DNA of 64,000 nt, taken from assembly GCA_964019135.1 (NCBI GenBank), contig OZ025252.1, forward strand, positions 7,642,823 through 7,706,822. The letters are read 5' to 3'. This document shows, piece by piece, positions 21,683 to 33,489 of this stretch. The position numbers were made by a program, and so were the translations under genes. This DNA is from Arenicola marina. Lineage: Eukaryota > Annelida > Polychaeta > Arenicolidae. Every line of letters begins with the position of its first letter. Position 1 is the stretch's first letter. The notes under the pieces are model-generated. The model saw only the letters and a program-made list of their open reading frames with translations. It was not told the DNA's origin and did not search any database.

Positions 21683-23462
21683 TAATAGTTAATTTAATTT
21701 AAGAATTTAAACATTTCTAATATTAAATCGATAAGTTGTAACTTTTTAAATGTAGCACTACTACCCTAAATGTAATACTAATTGGTATGTGAAATAATAT
21801 ATTCTGTAATACCAGTATTCATAATGAAGTGGCTTCCCCCTCCACTTAGTGCTCCCTTAGGCACCAAGGGGCACCCGCGGAACACCCCGCCCCCCCCCCC
21901 CCCCCACCAGATTTGTATAACAGCCCCCCCCATACCCCCACCCCCAGGATGCCGGTTACAGTTTGGTTAACAGATCAGATTAATGCAATCTGCTGATCAG
22001 GTTGAATTCTCCTTTGCCGTTAGCTTTGGTCAAGGCAGTGGCTGTCTTTCAACGTATCGCCGCACATAAACACTGTCATTTTGTTTTAAATGCACAAATG
22101 GCATTCTTGACTCCCAATAGATCGAAATGTGCAAGACAACTCTAAAACAAGGTCTTCCCCGGCAAATATTGCTCAACCAATGAGAATGCGCGATACGGCG
22201 GTGTCTCGGATCTGGGCCCGCAGCCAATGACAGCCTTGCACAAGTTGGGCAGTGATGGACTCTTCTTGGGTGAGGGGAGTTCGTGGAGGAGACTATATAT
22301 GTATACGCATTGCCTGAGTACTGACTACAATGCGCGCCATGTTTTAAGATGTTTTAAGAAGGGTTGACATTAGCTCGTGACTCGTCAACGTTGTCATCAG
22401 CGTGGTGACTGTTTCGTTAGCGGGGAGGCGACTGCGAGAATGTCTGAATGGCAAAGCATGATTGGTTTCGATAGAGTCATCTAAAGCGACATATGCCTGG
22501 GCTGACATGGAATTGTCAACAGTGAAGCCGAGATGCTGTGGCAAGGAACGGTTCTACCATTTGTTTCATAGGGAGCTACCTGAAGTTATCATTTGGATTG
22601 GGCATGGTTAGATGTGTTGATTGTACAAAGAGAAGTGTGACATGACGTTATCCAATTTATAACTTCGAAAGACCATCTTATTTTTTACTGATTACAGCCT
22701 GAAAGCTCTTTGAAATTTGTGTAACGTACAGAAAGACATCTTTAGAGGTCGATGCTTGAAAGCGATAACCGTCAGTGTTAATCCTTTGTGTGTTAACAGT
22801 CCGCATGCCACTTATAACTACAAAATAATGGGCGAAAACAATCAACACGGCGCGGCTTCACGGCCAATTATATATATATAGCGTGATCCAGTGTGATACT
22901 GTTGTGGGCGTGAGTGTCAGAGGCCGCCCCGGAAAATCTAAATAACCCCCACAATTACCCCCGCACGAATTAATTCACTGTCGATTCAATGGGACGAAAG
23001 CAAACCTACTGTTGCGTTTCTGCTGAGCGTTCACACTGGAAACTACTAACTTGGACAAAGTGTTTACACTTTTCGTAGTCTCTCGGTGGTCTCTCGGTTG
23101 TCTTCCCTATATACTGGGCTCCTTTACACTAATATGGGGTTGTTACCTCCTCTGAAACGCAAAATCCAAGAATTAGAGAGAGCCATATCGAAACTCCAAG
23201 ACGAGGATTGTTCACTTGGCGCGAAAAATCTTAGTGATATGACGAATGTCGAGGAATTCATATACATATACTGCTATCACGGAACGCGGTAAATAGGGAA
23301 CGGGTCTTTGCGTTGCACCACGTATTGTACGGATAACGATCCCCACAAATTGCCAACAGTTAATCGCGAATTTCCATGAATACCTCGATGCCAATGGCGG
23401 AGATCGGAAAAGTTATTCCCTCCCCTCTACAATCGGAGAGAGGCCGGCGTAACCGGCCCATG
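21683..23462. other. No gene confirmed
   Basis: C tract at 21891-21905. A short frame at 23086-23292 contains a coiled-coil-like PPLKRKIQELERAISKLQDE segment but no splice or homology support. The rest looks non-coding. Confidence 0.4.
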
Positions 23463-25563
23463 ATAATGTGTCCGGAAGTGATAATGTGTCCGGCCGTGAT
23501 AATGAGTTCGGCCGTGATAATGTGTCCGGCCGTGATAATGTGTCCGGCCGTGATAATGTGTCCGGCCGTGATAATGTGTCCGGCCGTGATAATGTGTCCG
23601 GCCGTGATAATGTGTCCGGCCGTGATAATGTGTCCGGCCGTGATAATGCGTCCGGCCGTGATAATGTGTCCGGCCGTGATAATGCGTCCGGCCGTGATAA
23701 TGTGTCCGGCCGTGCTAATGTGTCCGGCCGTGCTAATGTGTCCGGCCGTGCTAATGTGTCCGGCCGTGATAATGTGTCCGGCCGTGATAATGTGTCCGGC
23801 CGTGATAATGTGTCCGGCCGTGATAATGCGTCCGGCCGTGATAATGTGTCCGGCCGTGCTAATGTGTCCGGCCGTAATAATGTGTCCGGCCGTGATAATG
23901 TGTCCGGCCGTGCTAATGTGTCCGGCCGTGATAATGTGTCCGGCCGTGCTAATGTGTCCGGCCGTGATAATGTGTCCGGCCGTGATAATGTGTCCGGCCG
24001 TGATAATGTGTCCGGCCGTGATAATGTGTCCGGCCGTGATAATGTGTCCGGCCGTGATAATGTGTCCGGCCGTGATAATGTGTCCGGCCGTGACAATGTG
24101 TCCGGCCGTGATAATGTGTCCGGCCGTGATAATGTGTCCGGCCGTGATAATGTGTCCGGCCGTGATAATGTGTCCGGCCGTGATAATGTGTCCGGCCGTG
24201 ATAATGTGTCCGGCCGTGCTAATGTGTCCGGCCGTGATAATGTGTCCGGCCGTGATAATGTGTCCGGCCGTGATAATGTGTCCGGCCGTGCTAATGTGTC
24301 CGGCCGTGATAATGTGTCCGGCCGTGATAATGTGTCCGGCCGTGATAATGTGTCCGGCCGTGATAATGTGTCCGGCCGTGCTAATGTGTCCGGCCGTGAT
24401 AATGTGTCCGGCCGTGATAATGTGTCCGGCCGTGATAATGTGTCCGGCCGTGCTAATGTGTCCGGCCGTGATAATGTGTCCGGCCGTGATAATGTGTCCG
24501 GCCGTGATAATGTGTCCGGCCGTGATAATGTATTCGGCCGTGATAATGTGTCCGGCCGTGATAATGTGTCCGGCCGTGATAATGTATTCGGCCGTGATAA
24601 TGTGTCCGGCCGTGATAATGTGTCCGGCCGTGATAATGTGTCCGGCCGTGACAATGTGTCCGGCCGTGATAATGTGTCCGGCCGTGATAATGTGTCCGGC
24701 CGTGATAATGTGTCCGGCCGTGATAATGTGTCCGGCCGTGATAATGTGTCCGGCCGTGATAATGTGTCCGGCCGTGCTAATGTGTCCGGCCGTGATAATG
24801 TGTCCGGCCGTGATAATGTGTCCGGCCGTGATAATGTGTCCGGCCGTGCTAATGTGTCCGGCCGTGATAATGTGTCCGGCCGTGATAATGTGTCCGGCCG
24901 TGATAATGTGTCCGGCCGTGATAATGTATTCGGCCGTGATAATGTGTCCGGCCGTGATAATGTGTCCGGCCGTGATAATGTATTCGGCCGTGATAATGTG
25001 TTCGGCCGTGATAATGTGTCCAGCCGTGATAATGTGTCCGGGCGTGATAATGTGTCCGGCCGTGATAATGTGTTCGGCCGTGATAATGTGTCCGGCCGTG
25101 ATAATGTGTCCGGCCGTGATAATGTGTCCGGCCGTGATAATGTGTCCGGCCGTGATAATGTGTCCGGCCGTGATAATGTGTCCGGCCGTGATAATGTGTC
25201 CGGCCGTGATAATGTATTCGGCCGTGATAATGTGTCCGGCCGTGATAATGTGTCCGGCCGTGATAATGTGTCCGGCCGTGATAATGCGTCCGGCCGTGAT
25301 AATGTGTCCGGCCGTGATAATGTGTCAGGCCGTGATAATGTGTCCGGCCGTGATAATGTGTCCGGCCGTGATAATGTGTTCGGCCGTGATAATGTGTCCG
25401 GCCGTGACAATGTGTCCGGCCGTGATAATGTGTCCGGCCGTGAGAATGTGTCCGGCCGTGATAATGTGTCCGGCCGTGATAATGTGTCCGGCCGTGATAA
25501 TGTGTCAGGCCGTGATAATGTGTCCGGCCGTGACAATGTGTCCGGCCGTGATAATGTGTCCGT
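23463..25563 (+). repeat. 18-bp satellite array, about 116 units
   Basis: Head-to-tail copies of CGGCCGTGATAATGTGTC, each with an EagI-type CGGCCG and two CpGs. Common variants: GTGCTAAT for GTGATAAT, GCGTCC for GTGTCC, TATTCGG for TGTCCGG, GACAAT for GATAAT. Because 18 is divisible by three and few stops occur, three frames stay open for over 700 codons; they are by-products. Variant order shows larger duplicated blocks. The unit differs at about two positions from the terminal subrepeat of the element at 15640-15891. Confidence 0.98.
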
Positions 25564-25604
25564 GTGTTTCCAACAACATGTGTTTCCCTCCCTTCCTACT
25601 AAAA

Positions 25605-25727
25605 ATAACAAGAAGTCAGTGGGACACTGGTGATGACGAAAATCGACTTTGGGTCAAAGAACGTGTCTTTCTGAACATAGTGATCCAAACCGCGACTATT
25701 AAGGGAATGAGGGCCATTTCTAGATTC
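25605..25727 (+). repeat. Dispersed repeat shared with 30488-30622
   Basis: Both copies carry AAGAAGTCAGTG, GATGACGAAAATCGACT, GAACATxxTGATC and ATTAAGGGAATGAGGGCCAT in the same order. The pair lies in direct orientation on either side of the palindrome at 26042-29841. Confidence 0.8.
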
Positions 25728-26041
25728 CGGTACATTGTGTACATATGCTCGGTCCCCTGGCTTGAACTTTACATTGAATATGATAGCGTGGTTTTGAGGT
25801 CAAGACGGGGCCTCGGAATTAGGTCAGCGGCTTGAATGGTATTACAAATGCTGGTGCCGACCTAGTGTGGACTTAAAAAGAAAAAAAAAATTAAAAATTA
25901 AAAAGTTATTAGCCCAAATGGTGAGTATTGTTGCCCAAGGTCGTCTCTTACATTGCCGCTGCATGACATTTTTGTGAAATTTTCCCCAAATTTTGTTTCC
26001 GGATTTCCTCGGGGTGTGTGTTGGGATGACAGCACCGTGGC

Positions 26042-26839
26042 CACTGGACATTCATTAGAGGACTAAACAAAATCACCCTAAAGTGATCAGGCGTGCATCG
26101 ATGATGCCTTGGGTTGTCCTCCGCGAGTGGCGGTCCGCAGGGTGTTCGAATAGGGATGCGGGAGCTCTAATCAGGATTCGGGGGACCAATAGGGATCTGA
26201 TGGGTCGATTAGGGTTGTGTGGGACAAATCGAGATGTGCAGGGTCGAATTCGACGGTTCGAAACGGGATCCGTGGGACACATTGGTATACGACGGGTCAA
26301 AGCTGTTTTCGTTGGGTCCAATCTGGATTAGCAATGTTCAATCAGGATCACCAAGGTCGAATCGGGATCTGAAGGTCAAATAGGGATGCGACGGGCCAAT
26401 CTGCATCCTAGTTGTCAAATCTCTATCTGGCGGCTTCCATCAGGTTCTGAGGGAGTCAATAAGAATCATATGAGTCCAATCTGGATCCGACAGATTAAAT
26501 CTGGGTCTGACGGGTCTAGTGGGGATGCCAGATGACTACTCGGGATCTGAGAGGGCAAATGTGGATGTCCAGGTCGAATGGGAGCTGAGAGATCAATCTG
26601 GATCTGAGAGGTCAATTCTGGATCTGAGAGGTCCAATGTGGATCTGAAGGATCAAATCTGGATCTGAGGGTCAAATCTAGATCTGAGGGGTCAATATGGA
26701 TCTGAGAGGTCAAATCTGGATCTGAGAGGTCCAATCTGGATCTGAAGGATCAAATATGGATCTGAGGGTCAAATCTGGATCTGAGGGGTCAATCTGGATG
26801 TGAGAGGTCAAATCTAGATATTAGAGGTCAAATCTGGAT
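26042..26839 (+). repeat. Left arm of a 3.8 kb imperfect palindrome
   Basis: The sequence from CACTGGACATTCATTAGAGG inward is the reverse complement of 29841 downward. The outer part (26042-26330) is about 98% identical between arms; the inner part consists of 19-21 bp degenerate units (GGATCTGAGAGGTCAAATCT). The arm runs into the assembly gap, and its last 50 bases match 28697-28746 exactly in reverse. This is the structure of a foldback-type element whose inverted repeats are made of tandem subrepeats. Confidence 0.9.
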
Positions 26840-27039
26840 NNNNNNNNNNNNNNNNNNNNNNNNNNNNNNNNNNNNNNNNNNNNNNNNNNNNNNNNNNNNN
26901 NNNNNNNNNNNNNNNNNNNNNNNNNNNNNNNNNNNNNNNNNNNNNNNNNNNNNNNNNNNNNNNNNNNNNNNNNNNNNNNNNNNNNNNNNNNNNNNNNNNN
27001 NNNNNNNNNNNNNNNNNNNNNNNNNNNNNNNNNNNNNNN
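26840..27039. other. Assembly gap (200 N)
   Basis: Exactly 200 Ns, the size commonly used for gaps of unknown length. It falls inside an inverted tandem array, which is hard to assemble. Confidence 1.
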
Positions 27040-27128
27040 GCTCCATTTTACCAACAGAAAGCTCTATTCTATTTTGTCAACAGAAAGCTCTATTGGGCAT
27101 AAGTTGCTCTCCAAAGCCGCCAACTATT
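27040..27128 (+). repeat. Duplicate of the palindrome spacer end (also at 28364-28458)
   Basis: CTCCATTTTACCAACAGAAA through CTCCAAAGCCGCCAACTA repeats the segment at 28364-28458 in the same orientation. Either the spacer is tandemly duplicated, or two haplotypes or copies were joined across the gap. Confidence 0.8.
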
Positions 27129-28060
27129 TTTATTTTTATTTTTTTTATTTTTTTTTTATTTCATATAAAGTGCATGTGCGGGTATACATACTGGATTTCT
27201 TGACGATAATAGCAAAATATTTCATTACATGATTTCATATGTTAATGCGACTCCACCTTTTTTCATACTTGTCTAGCTGCTTTTTCGCTGAAAGAATTTG
27301 TTTTTCCAACATAATATGATACCTTAAGACAACCCTAAAAATATGGAAGCTGATAGGTGCCACCTTACACTTCTGTTTGTGAATAAAGTTCCTTGCAACA
27401 AGCAAACAGTTATTAAGCGTGTACTCCGCCGCAACAATAATTGCAATTCTTGTAGATGAACTTTTTCAGCAGCATTTTCATTCCACCAAGATAAAAACTC
27501 GTCCCAGAATGTTGTCACCACCGGGCATGTTATAAACCTATGGATGATCGTGTCAATCCCATCACAATAATCACAGGTGTCGTTGTAACCAGTCCCATCT
27601 TAAACAACCTGCTTTTGTATGGTACGAACCGATATAGAACCTCGAAATTGGAAGGATTGCAACTTTGTTTCAAGAGAGCAGCTGAAAGGTAAAAGACAAT
27701 ATTGAGACCATTCATCTTCTGAAAAGCCGAACAGTTCTATCCACTTAACGCGTTGTACAATAGATGCTGGCCTAGGAAGAAATTTCCAATACATTTGTTT
27801 ACAAATATAAAATCTCACATTATTAACCGTGAGAGCTCGTTCAGCTTGAGCGTCTTTGATTTTCAATTTCCAGCTATGTGGAATCGCAGACCGTAGCGAA
27901 AAATATTCCAAGAAGTTAAAGCACAAACCATATCTATCTTTCAGCTCTTGCTCCGAAAGTAAAAGATTATCTTCACCTATTAAAGCCTTCACTGTCTTAA
28001 CACCCTTAATATACCAATTCTCGTAAAAGATTATCATATTGTGATAAAGGGGTTAAACCA
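27129..28060 (-). pseudogene. L1-like non-LTR retrotransposon, 3' fragment
   Basis: A minus-strand fragment of ORF2 C-terminal region: FLEYFSLRSAIPHSWKLK (27885-27950), then FRGSISVRTIQ with a frame change, then VIIVMGLT/CDYCDG and a 'CPVVTTFWDEFLSWWNE' block (27470-27540). Its 3' end is a T-rich tract at 27129-27168, the poly(A) tail read from the other strand. It is 5' truncated at about 28060 and inserted in the palindrome spacer. Several frame breaks, so inactive. Confidence 0.75.
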
Positions 28061-28068
28061 AAGAGATA

Positions 28069-28178
28069 TAGGGGGCAAATTTGGATAAACAGCGCGTATA
28101 CGGGACAATTCAGGCTAAACAGCGCGTACAACGGGAAATTTAAGCCAAATAGCGCATTCATCCGACAACGTGCGCACC
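28069..28178 (+). repeat. Dispersed repeat shared with 30643-30752
   Basis: Units built on AAACAGCGCGTATACGGGAC, ending GCATTCATCCGACAACGTGC in both places, about 95% identical and in the same orientation. The downstream AATGCTTAAGATGGCTTCTA recurs at 31022. Confidence 0.85.
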
Positions 28179-28221
28179 GCATCTAAATGCTTAAGATGGC
28201 TTCTACTTCTTTTTTGAACTA

Positions 28222-28440
28222 AAAGCTCCATTTTGCCGACAGAAAGCTCCATTTTGCCAACAGAAAGCGCTATTTTATCCACAGAAAGCTCCATTTTGCC
28301 AACAGAAAGCTCCATTTTGCCAACAGAAAGCTCCATTATGCCAACAGAAAGCTCCATTTTACCAACAGAAAGCTCCATTTTACCAACAGAAAGCTATATT
28401 CTATTTTGTCAACAGAAAGCTCTATTGGGCATAAGTTGCT
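28222..28440 (+). repeat. 21-bp tandem repeat in the palindrome spacer
   Basis: About ten degenerate units of CAGAAAGCTCCATTTTGCCAA. The period of 21 keeps frames open on both strands (MELSVGK repeats), which are not genes. Confidence 0.95.
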
Positions 28441-28620
28441 CTCCAAAGCCGCCAACTATGCTGAAGGTTATATTTGGCCCGCCGAAAGCTCTATATATTT
28501 ACCTCAAATTATGCCTTAAAAGCTCCTTTTGGGCCAAATTGTATGTGTAATGGCCTACTTGGCCAAATTTACTCACTAAAACTCTATTTTGCCCGCTGAA
28601 ACCTCTATTTGATCCAAATT

Positions 28621-29841
28621 GTCAACTGAGGGCACTAATTGACCCCTCAGATCCCAATTTGACCCGTCAGATCCAGATTTGACCTATCAGATCCAGATTT
28701 GACCTCTAATATCTAGATTTGACCTCTCACATCCAGATTGACCCCTCAGATCCAGATTTGACCCCTCAGATCCAGATTTGACCCCTCAGATCCAGATCTG
28801 ACCTCTAATATCCAGATTTGACCTCTCGGATCCAGATTTGACCTCTTAGATCCAGATTGGCCCCTCAGATCCAGATTTGACCCTCAGATCCAGATTTGAC
28901 CCTTCAGATCCAGATTTGATCCCTCAGATCCAGATTTGACCCTCGGATCCAGATTTGACCCCTCAGATCCAGATTTGACATCTCAGATCCAGATTGACCC
29001 CTCAGATCCAGATTTGACCCTCAGATCCATATTTGATACATCAGATCCAGATTTGACCTCTCAGATCCATATTGAACCCTCAGATCCAGATTTGACCCTC
29101 AGATCCATATTTGACCTCTCAGATCCATATTGACCCCTCAGATCTAGATTTGACCCTCAGATCTAGATTTGATCCTTCAGATCCACATTGGACCTCTCAG
29201 ATCCAGAATTGACCTCTCAGATCCAGATTGATCTCTCAGATCCAGATATCATTCACAGAAGCCTATTTTGCCTCTCAGATCCACATTGACCTCTCAGCTC
29301 CCCATTCGACCTGGACATTCACATTTGCCCTCTCAGATCCCGAGTAGTCATCTGGCATCCCCACTAGACCCGTCAGACCCAGATTTAATCTGTCGGATCC
29401 AGATTGGACTCATATGATTCTTATTGACTCCCTCAAAACCTGATGGAAGCCGCCAGATAGAGATTTGACAACTAGGATGCAGATTGGCCCGTCGCATCCC
29501 TATTTGACCTTCAGATCCCGATTCGACCTTGGTGATCCTGATTGAACATTGCTAATCCAGATTGGACCCAACGAAAACAGCTTTGACCCGTCGTATACCA
29601 ATGTGTCCCACGGATCCCGTTTCGAACCGTCGAATTCGACCCTGCACATCTCGATTTGTCCCACACAACCCTAATCGACCCATCAGATCCCTATTGGTCC
29701 CCCGAATCCTGATTAGAGCTCCCGCATCCCTATTCGAAGACCCTGCGGACCGCCACTCGCGGAGGACAACCCAAGGCATCATCAATGCACGCCTGATCAC
29801 TTCAGGGTGATTTTGTTTAGTCCTCTAATGAATGTCCAGTG
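28621..29841 (-). repeat. Right arm of the 3.8 kb imperfect palindrome
   Basis: Reverse complement of the left arm. The inner array (GATCCAGATTTGACCCCTCA units, 28640-29260) is longer than the left one, so the arms differ in unit number. The outer 290 bp match the left arm almost perfectly, including an 82-codon shadow frame seen on both arms. Confidence 0.9.
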
Positions 29842-29843
29842 CC

Positions 29844-30460
29844 CTGGAACCGGAAGTAAGATAGGAACGTATTGTTTCTAGCTTGTAGCTATACGAGAAA
29901 CTACTTTGTCTACAATATAATGCTACTCTCGCATTTTTGTGATTTTTTTCGGATTTTTGATGATTTTTTGTAAGTACCAAAAGTGACGTCATCGTGACGT
30001 CACGTGACGTATCAGAAAACTCTAAGATTCAACACAAGTCATCACAATTCATATTTCTATGACATATTTGAACATCATAGCGATAGCTTGATGGCAAATG
30101 TGCCAAAAAGCGAAAAAACTGACAGAGGTCATTTAGTGCGTTTTCCGCAAAACTTATGACCTCGTTTTCCTCGAATATGAGTATTACGCATCAAAAAGTG
30201 AACAATACAAGAAAGCTGCGCCTTGAAGAATAGCACATTTAGAAACTAACCAGAGATCACTAGCTTTAGTATTAACGGAGATATAAGTGTTTTTAGTTAT
30301 TTTGTAAAAAAAATCACTGTGACCTTGACCTTTGACCTTTCGACCTGTGTGACGAACGTGTTGTAGCCCTATTGCGTTGCTATTAGGCAATAACAATTGC
30401 AAACCGATATGTGCATCCGTAAGGACGCAATGAGACTTGTAATTTCCGAGTGAAACAGAC
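29844..30460 (+). repeat. CRE and TGACCT-rich dispersed repeat, copy 1
   Basis: About 615 bp recurring at 32401-33015 in the same orientation, beginning CTGGAACCGGAAGTAAGATA. It contains two TGACGTCA palindromes plus CACGTGAC at 29981-30010 and, on the minus strand at 30318-30340, AGGTCAAAGGTCAAGGTCA. No coding frame. It starts at the very end of the palindrome. Confidence 0.9.
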
Positions 30461-30487
30461 ATACTTACACATTACAAACAAACAAAC

Positions 30488-30622
30488 AAGAAGTCAGTGA
30501 GAACACTGATGATGACGAAAATCGACTCTAGGTCGAAGAGCGTGTCTATCTGAACATGTTGATCGGAACCGCGACCGCCCACGATGATTATTAAGGGAAT
30601 GAGGGCCATTTCTAGATTACGA
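30488..30622 (+). repeat. Dispersed repeat, partner of 25605-25727
   Basis: Second copy, with a 12-base insertion (GCCCACGATGAT) relative to the first. Confidence 0.8.
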
Positions 30623-30642
30623 TTTGAGCTGAACAGCGCATA

Positions 30643-30752
30643 TAGGGGGCAATTTTGGATAAACAGCGCGTATACGGGACAATTCGGGCTAAACAGCGCG
30701 TACAACGGGAAACTTAAGCCAAATAGCGCATTCATCCGACAACGTGCGCACC
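30643..30752 (+). repeat. Dispersed repeat, partner of 28069-28178
   Basis: Same internal units and the same right boundary at GTGCGCACCGCA. Confidence 0.85.
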
Positions 30753-32400
30753 GCAGGCTCTATTTGGAGCAGTGTGCAATGAGCAATTAACCGATATTAA
30801 CGGAATCACAGGTAAAACCGTCGCTTGTGCCGATGACGTGACAATCGCGTCATGTGACGAATCTTCCGTCCAAGAATTTAATGCCATATTAGAGTTTAAG
30901 TGAACATGAAATTTTCTCAAGAGCGATTGCTTAACTCATTATGAATGGCGCTACGAATTTTACTTGTTATCTAATAATACGTCATCGTGACGCGACATGA
31001 CGTCGTTTGACGTTTGCAAAAATGCTTAAGATGGCTTCTATTTCTTTAATATACCTACGTATCAACTCGTTCTATGACAGCTATTGCCAAAGTGGCTGAA
31101 AATAAAGCAAACCCAACATGTCGTAGGAGCACGTTAGCTATGACGTCATTTTTGACGCATACTTATCCCCTGCGCCAAACAAGTTACACACGGCACAAAA
31201 TGTCCCTGAACACGACCTGCAACGTCAAGCAACCCGAAAGTCGCCATACCTTGTAATAGCTGAGTAATAGCCTACTTAAGATATGTGACGTCATGACGTC
31301 ATGGTGACGTTATGACGTGACGCACGACAACGTCCAAGCGACAATATGCCAAGCTTTACTGCCACAACTTATTCGATTAAAGAGCTAGCCGATAGTAAGA
31401 TTAGTTCTTCAGCTATGGCTTGGCGAAATGGTCAAAAATTGCATTAGCTTATCATTGCGGAAACACGGAGACCGACGACAAGAACAAAGAACACTGTAAG
31501 CGAAGTGATATAGCAACTAATTTGTTTCTTTCACTATTTTTCTGACAATCAATGTTCCCTACCATTTGACGCAAACGTCACAGCTCTAGCTTGTTTTTCT
31601 GATTTTTGACGATTTTTTCAAGATGGACACAATCTCCATTCACTCATCATTGGCGGCCCCGCAAAGGTGTCGTCCTACTTCGGAGCGCTCTAGCACCATA
31701 ACTAGACAACCTCCGCCTAATTAAAGCACTAAGTGATCTGAAGATGCTTATTGGCAACTAGTTGGCGAAAAGAATGCAATTTTAGCATTTGTATTTGATT
31801 TCTGACGATTTTTCTTTAAATGGCCAGAATCTGTATGTTTATCATTAGGGGAGTGGCTTCGTTGCCATGGAAACAAAAAGTAATACAGAGATCGCCGTGT
31901 TTTTCTTATAAATTGCTTTAAGGTGATATTACCTCACTGTGTGGCGAAGGAGATTGAAATAGCTTGAGCGGAAGTAGGTCATATTCGACCAAGTTCATTT
32001 TTCCCCATAGGATCCAATGTTAAACGATTTCGACTATATACCGAAAAGTAATAATGCTATGTCACCATGTTCACAGATTATGACTCAGCTTAGCATTATC
32101 CATCGACAGCTGCAAGTATTGAGCGATGGCTTGAATAGGACGCCCGTGGGAGCCGCTGCCAGTGCCAAAAAGCCGTATCTTTCACCATTGGCCAAATTTC
32201 GAAAAAATCCTGTGACGTCACTATCATCTCCAATTGCATATGATAAGCACTGTTGCTACTAGGTATCATGTTTAACTAAGACAAAAATCCCCGTGTTGTT
32301 TGCTGGAGGCACTTGCGACATACGCGACAAAACATTTTTTCCCAGCCTAAAGATACAGCCCTTTTAACATGGGAAGTCTCATAGAGAAATTCCCCCGGCC
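30753..32400. other. No gene seen; CRE-like palindromes
   Basis: Contains a dense run of TGACGTCA and TGACGT at 31286-31322. Short frames at 31074-31256 and 32017-32262 have no motif. Probably more of the same repeat family, diverged. Confidence 0.45.
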
Positions 32401-33015
32401 CTGGAACCGGAAGTAAGATAGGAACGTATTGTTTTTAGTTTGTAGCTATACGAGGAACTACTTTGTCTACAATATAATGCTACTCTCGCATTTTTGTGAT
32501 TTTTTTCAGATTTTTGATGATTTTTTGTAAGTACCGAAAGTGACGTCATCGTGACGTCACGTGACGTATCAGAAAACTCTAAGATTCAACACAAGTCATC
32601 ACAATTCATATTTCTATGACATATTTAAACATAATAGCAATAGCTTGATGGCAAATGTGCCAAAAAGCGAAAAAACTGACAGAGGTCATTTAGTGCGTTT
32701 TCCGCAAAACCTATGATCTCGTTTTTTTCGAAAATGAGTATTACGCATCAAAAAGTGAACAATATCCAAAAACTGCACCTAAAAGAGGGGCACATTCTGA
32801 AACTAATTCGAGATCTCTAGCTTTAATATTAACGGAGATATAAGCGTTTTTAGTTATTTTTTCAAAAAATCGCTGTGACCTTGACCTTTGACCTTTCGAC
32901 CTGCGTGACGAGAATGTTGTAGCCCTATTAGCTGCCTATAAGATGTTAAAGATTGCGAAACGATACATGTAGCAGTTAGGCCACAAAGGGACTTCCCGTT
33001 TTCGAGTGGGACAGA
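32401..33015 (+). repeat. CRE and TGACCT-rich dispersed repeat, copy 2
   Basis: Partner of 29844-30460. The CRE pair (32536-32565) and the TGACCT cluster (32873-32900) are conserved between copies. The region after the cluster diverges. Confidence 0.9.
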
Positions 33016-33045
33016 CATACATACATACATACATACATACACACA
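33014..33045. repeat. (CATA)n microsatellite
   Basis: About six CATA units leading into CACACAAACACGACC. Confidence 0.9.
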
Positions 33046-33212
33046 AACACGACCAACCGACATATTCCGAAAATTGAAAATTTCAATTGTCGTCATAACA
33101 AACACGACCAACCGACATATGCCGAAAATTGAAAATTCAATTTTCGTCATAACAAACATACAAACACGACCGACCGACATATGACGAAAATTGAAAATTT
33201 TCGTCATAATAA
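33046..33212 (+). repeat. Three tandem 55-60 bp units ending in a hairpin
   Basis: Each unit has ACACGACCAACCGACATAT, then a palindrome such as ACGAAAATTGAAAATTTTCG and GTCATAA. Similar hairpin ends, preceded by ACAG- or CA-rich stretches, occur at 36362, 37752 and 42247, suggesting a common 3' terminus for this repeat family. Confidence 0.75.
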
Positions 33213-33489
33213 AGTGACAACGCCAGTCGGACACCTTACCGGGGGTGGAATCACGCCGCGAGAAGCTGTCCGACCATCCTCAGTCCTGCTGTAAGCACCT
33301 CCGCTTGAGGCCCACTCCAGGAGCTCCACCCCTGCAGTTGAGACCCACTCGAGGCCCCCCCCCCCCACAACACTTGAGGCTCACTCGAGGACCTCCCCAG
33401 CCAAATCTGTTTCCGTATCGTTTTCCATCATAAAGGTCCGCTCTATAGGGGTATGTTTTTCGTCACAAATGTGCCAAGAAAGCTATGGG

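Noticed and set aside
23086..23292. Coiled-coil-like short frame
   Set aside because: Only about 25 residues look helical; no promoter, splice or homology support.
23463..25563. CRISPR-like array
   Set aside because: Units are directly adjacent with no unique spacers, in a eukaryotic genome.
23376..25835. Very long open frames (over 700 codons) on both strands
   Set aside because: They are produced by the 18-bp period of the satellite, open in three frames at once, with no start context or conserved domain.
26821..27054. Open frames across the N gap
   Set aside because: They consist of unknown residues only.
26083..29800. Identical 82-codon frame on both palindrome arms
   Set aside because: Identity is explained by the inverted DNA repeat; composition is that of a 20-bp repeat unit (RIRGTNRD, RIRRFETG).
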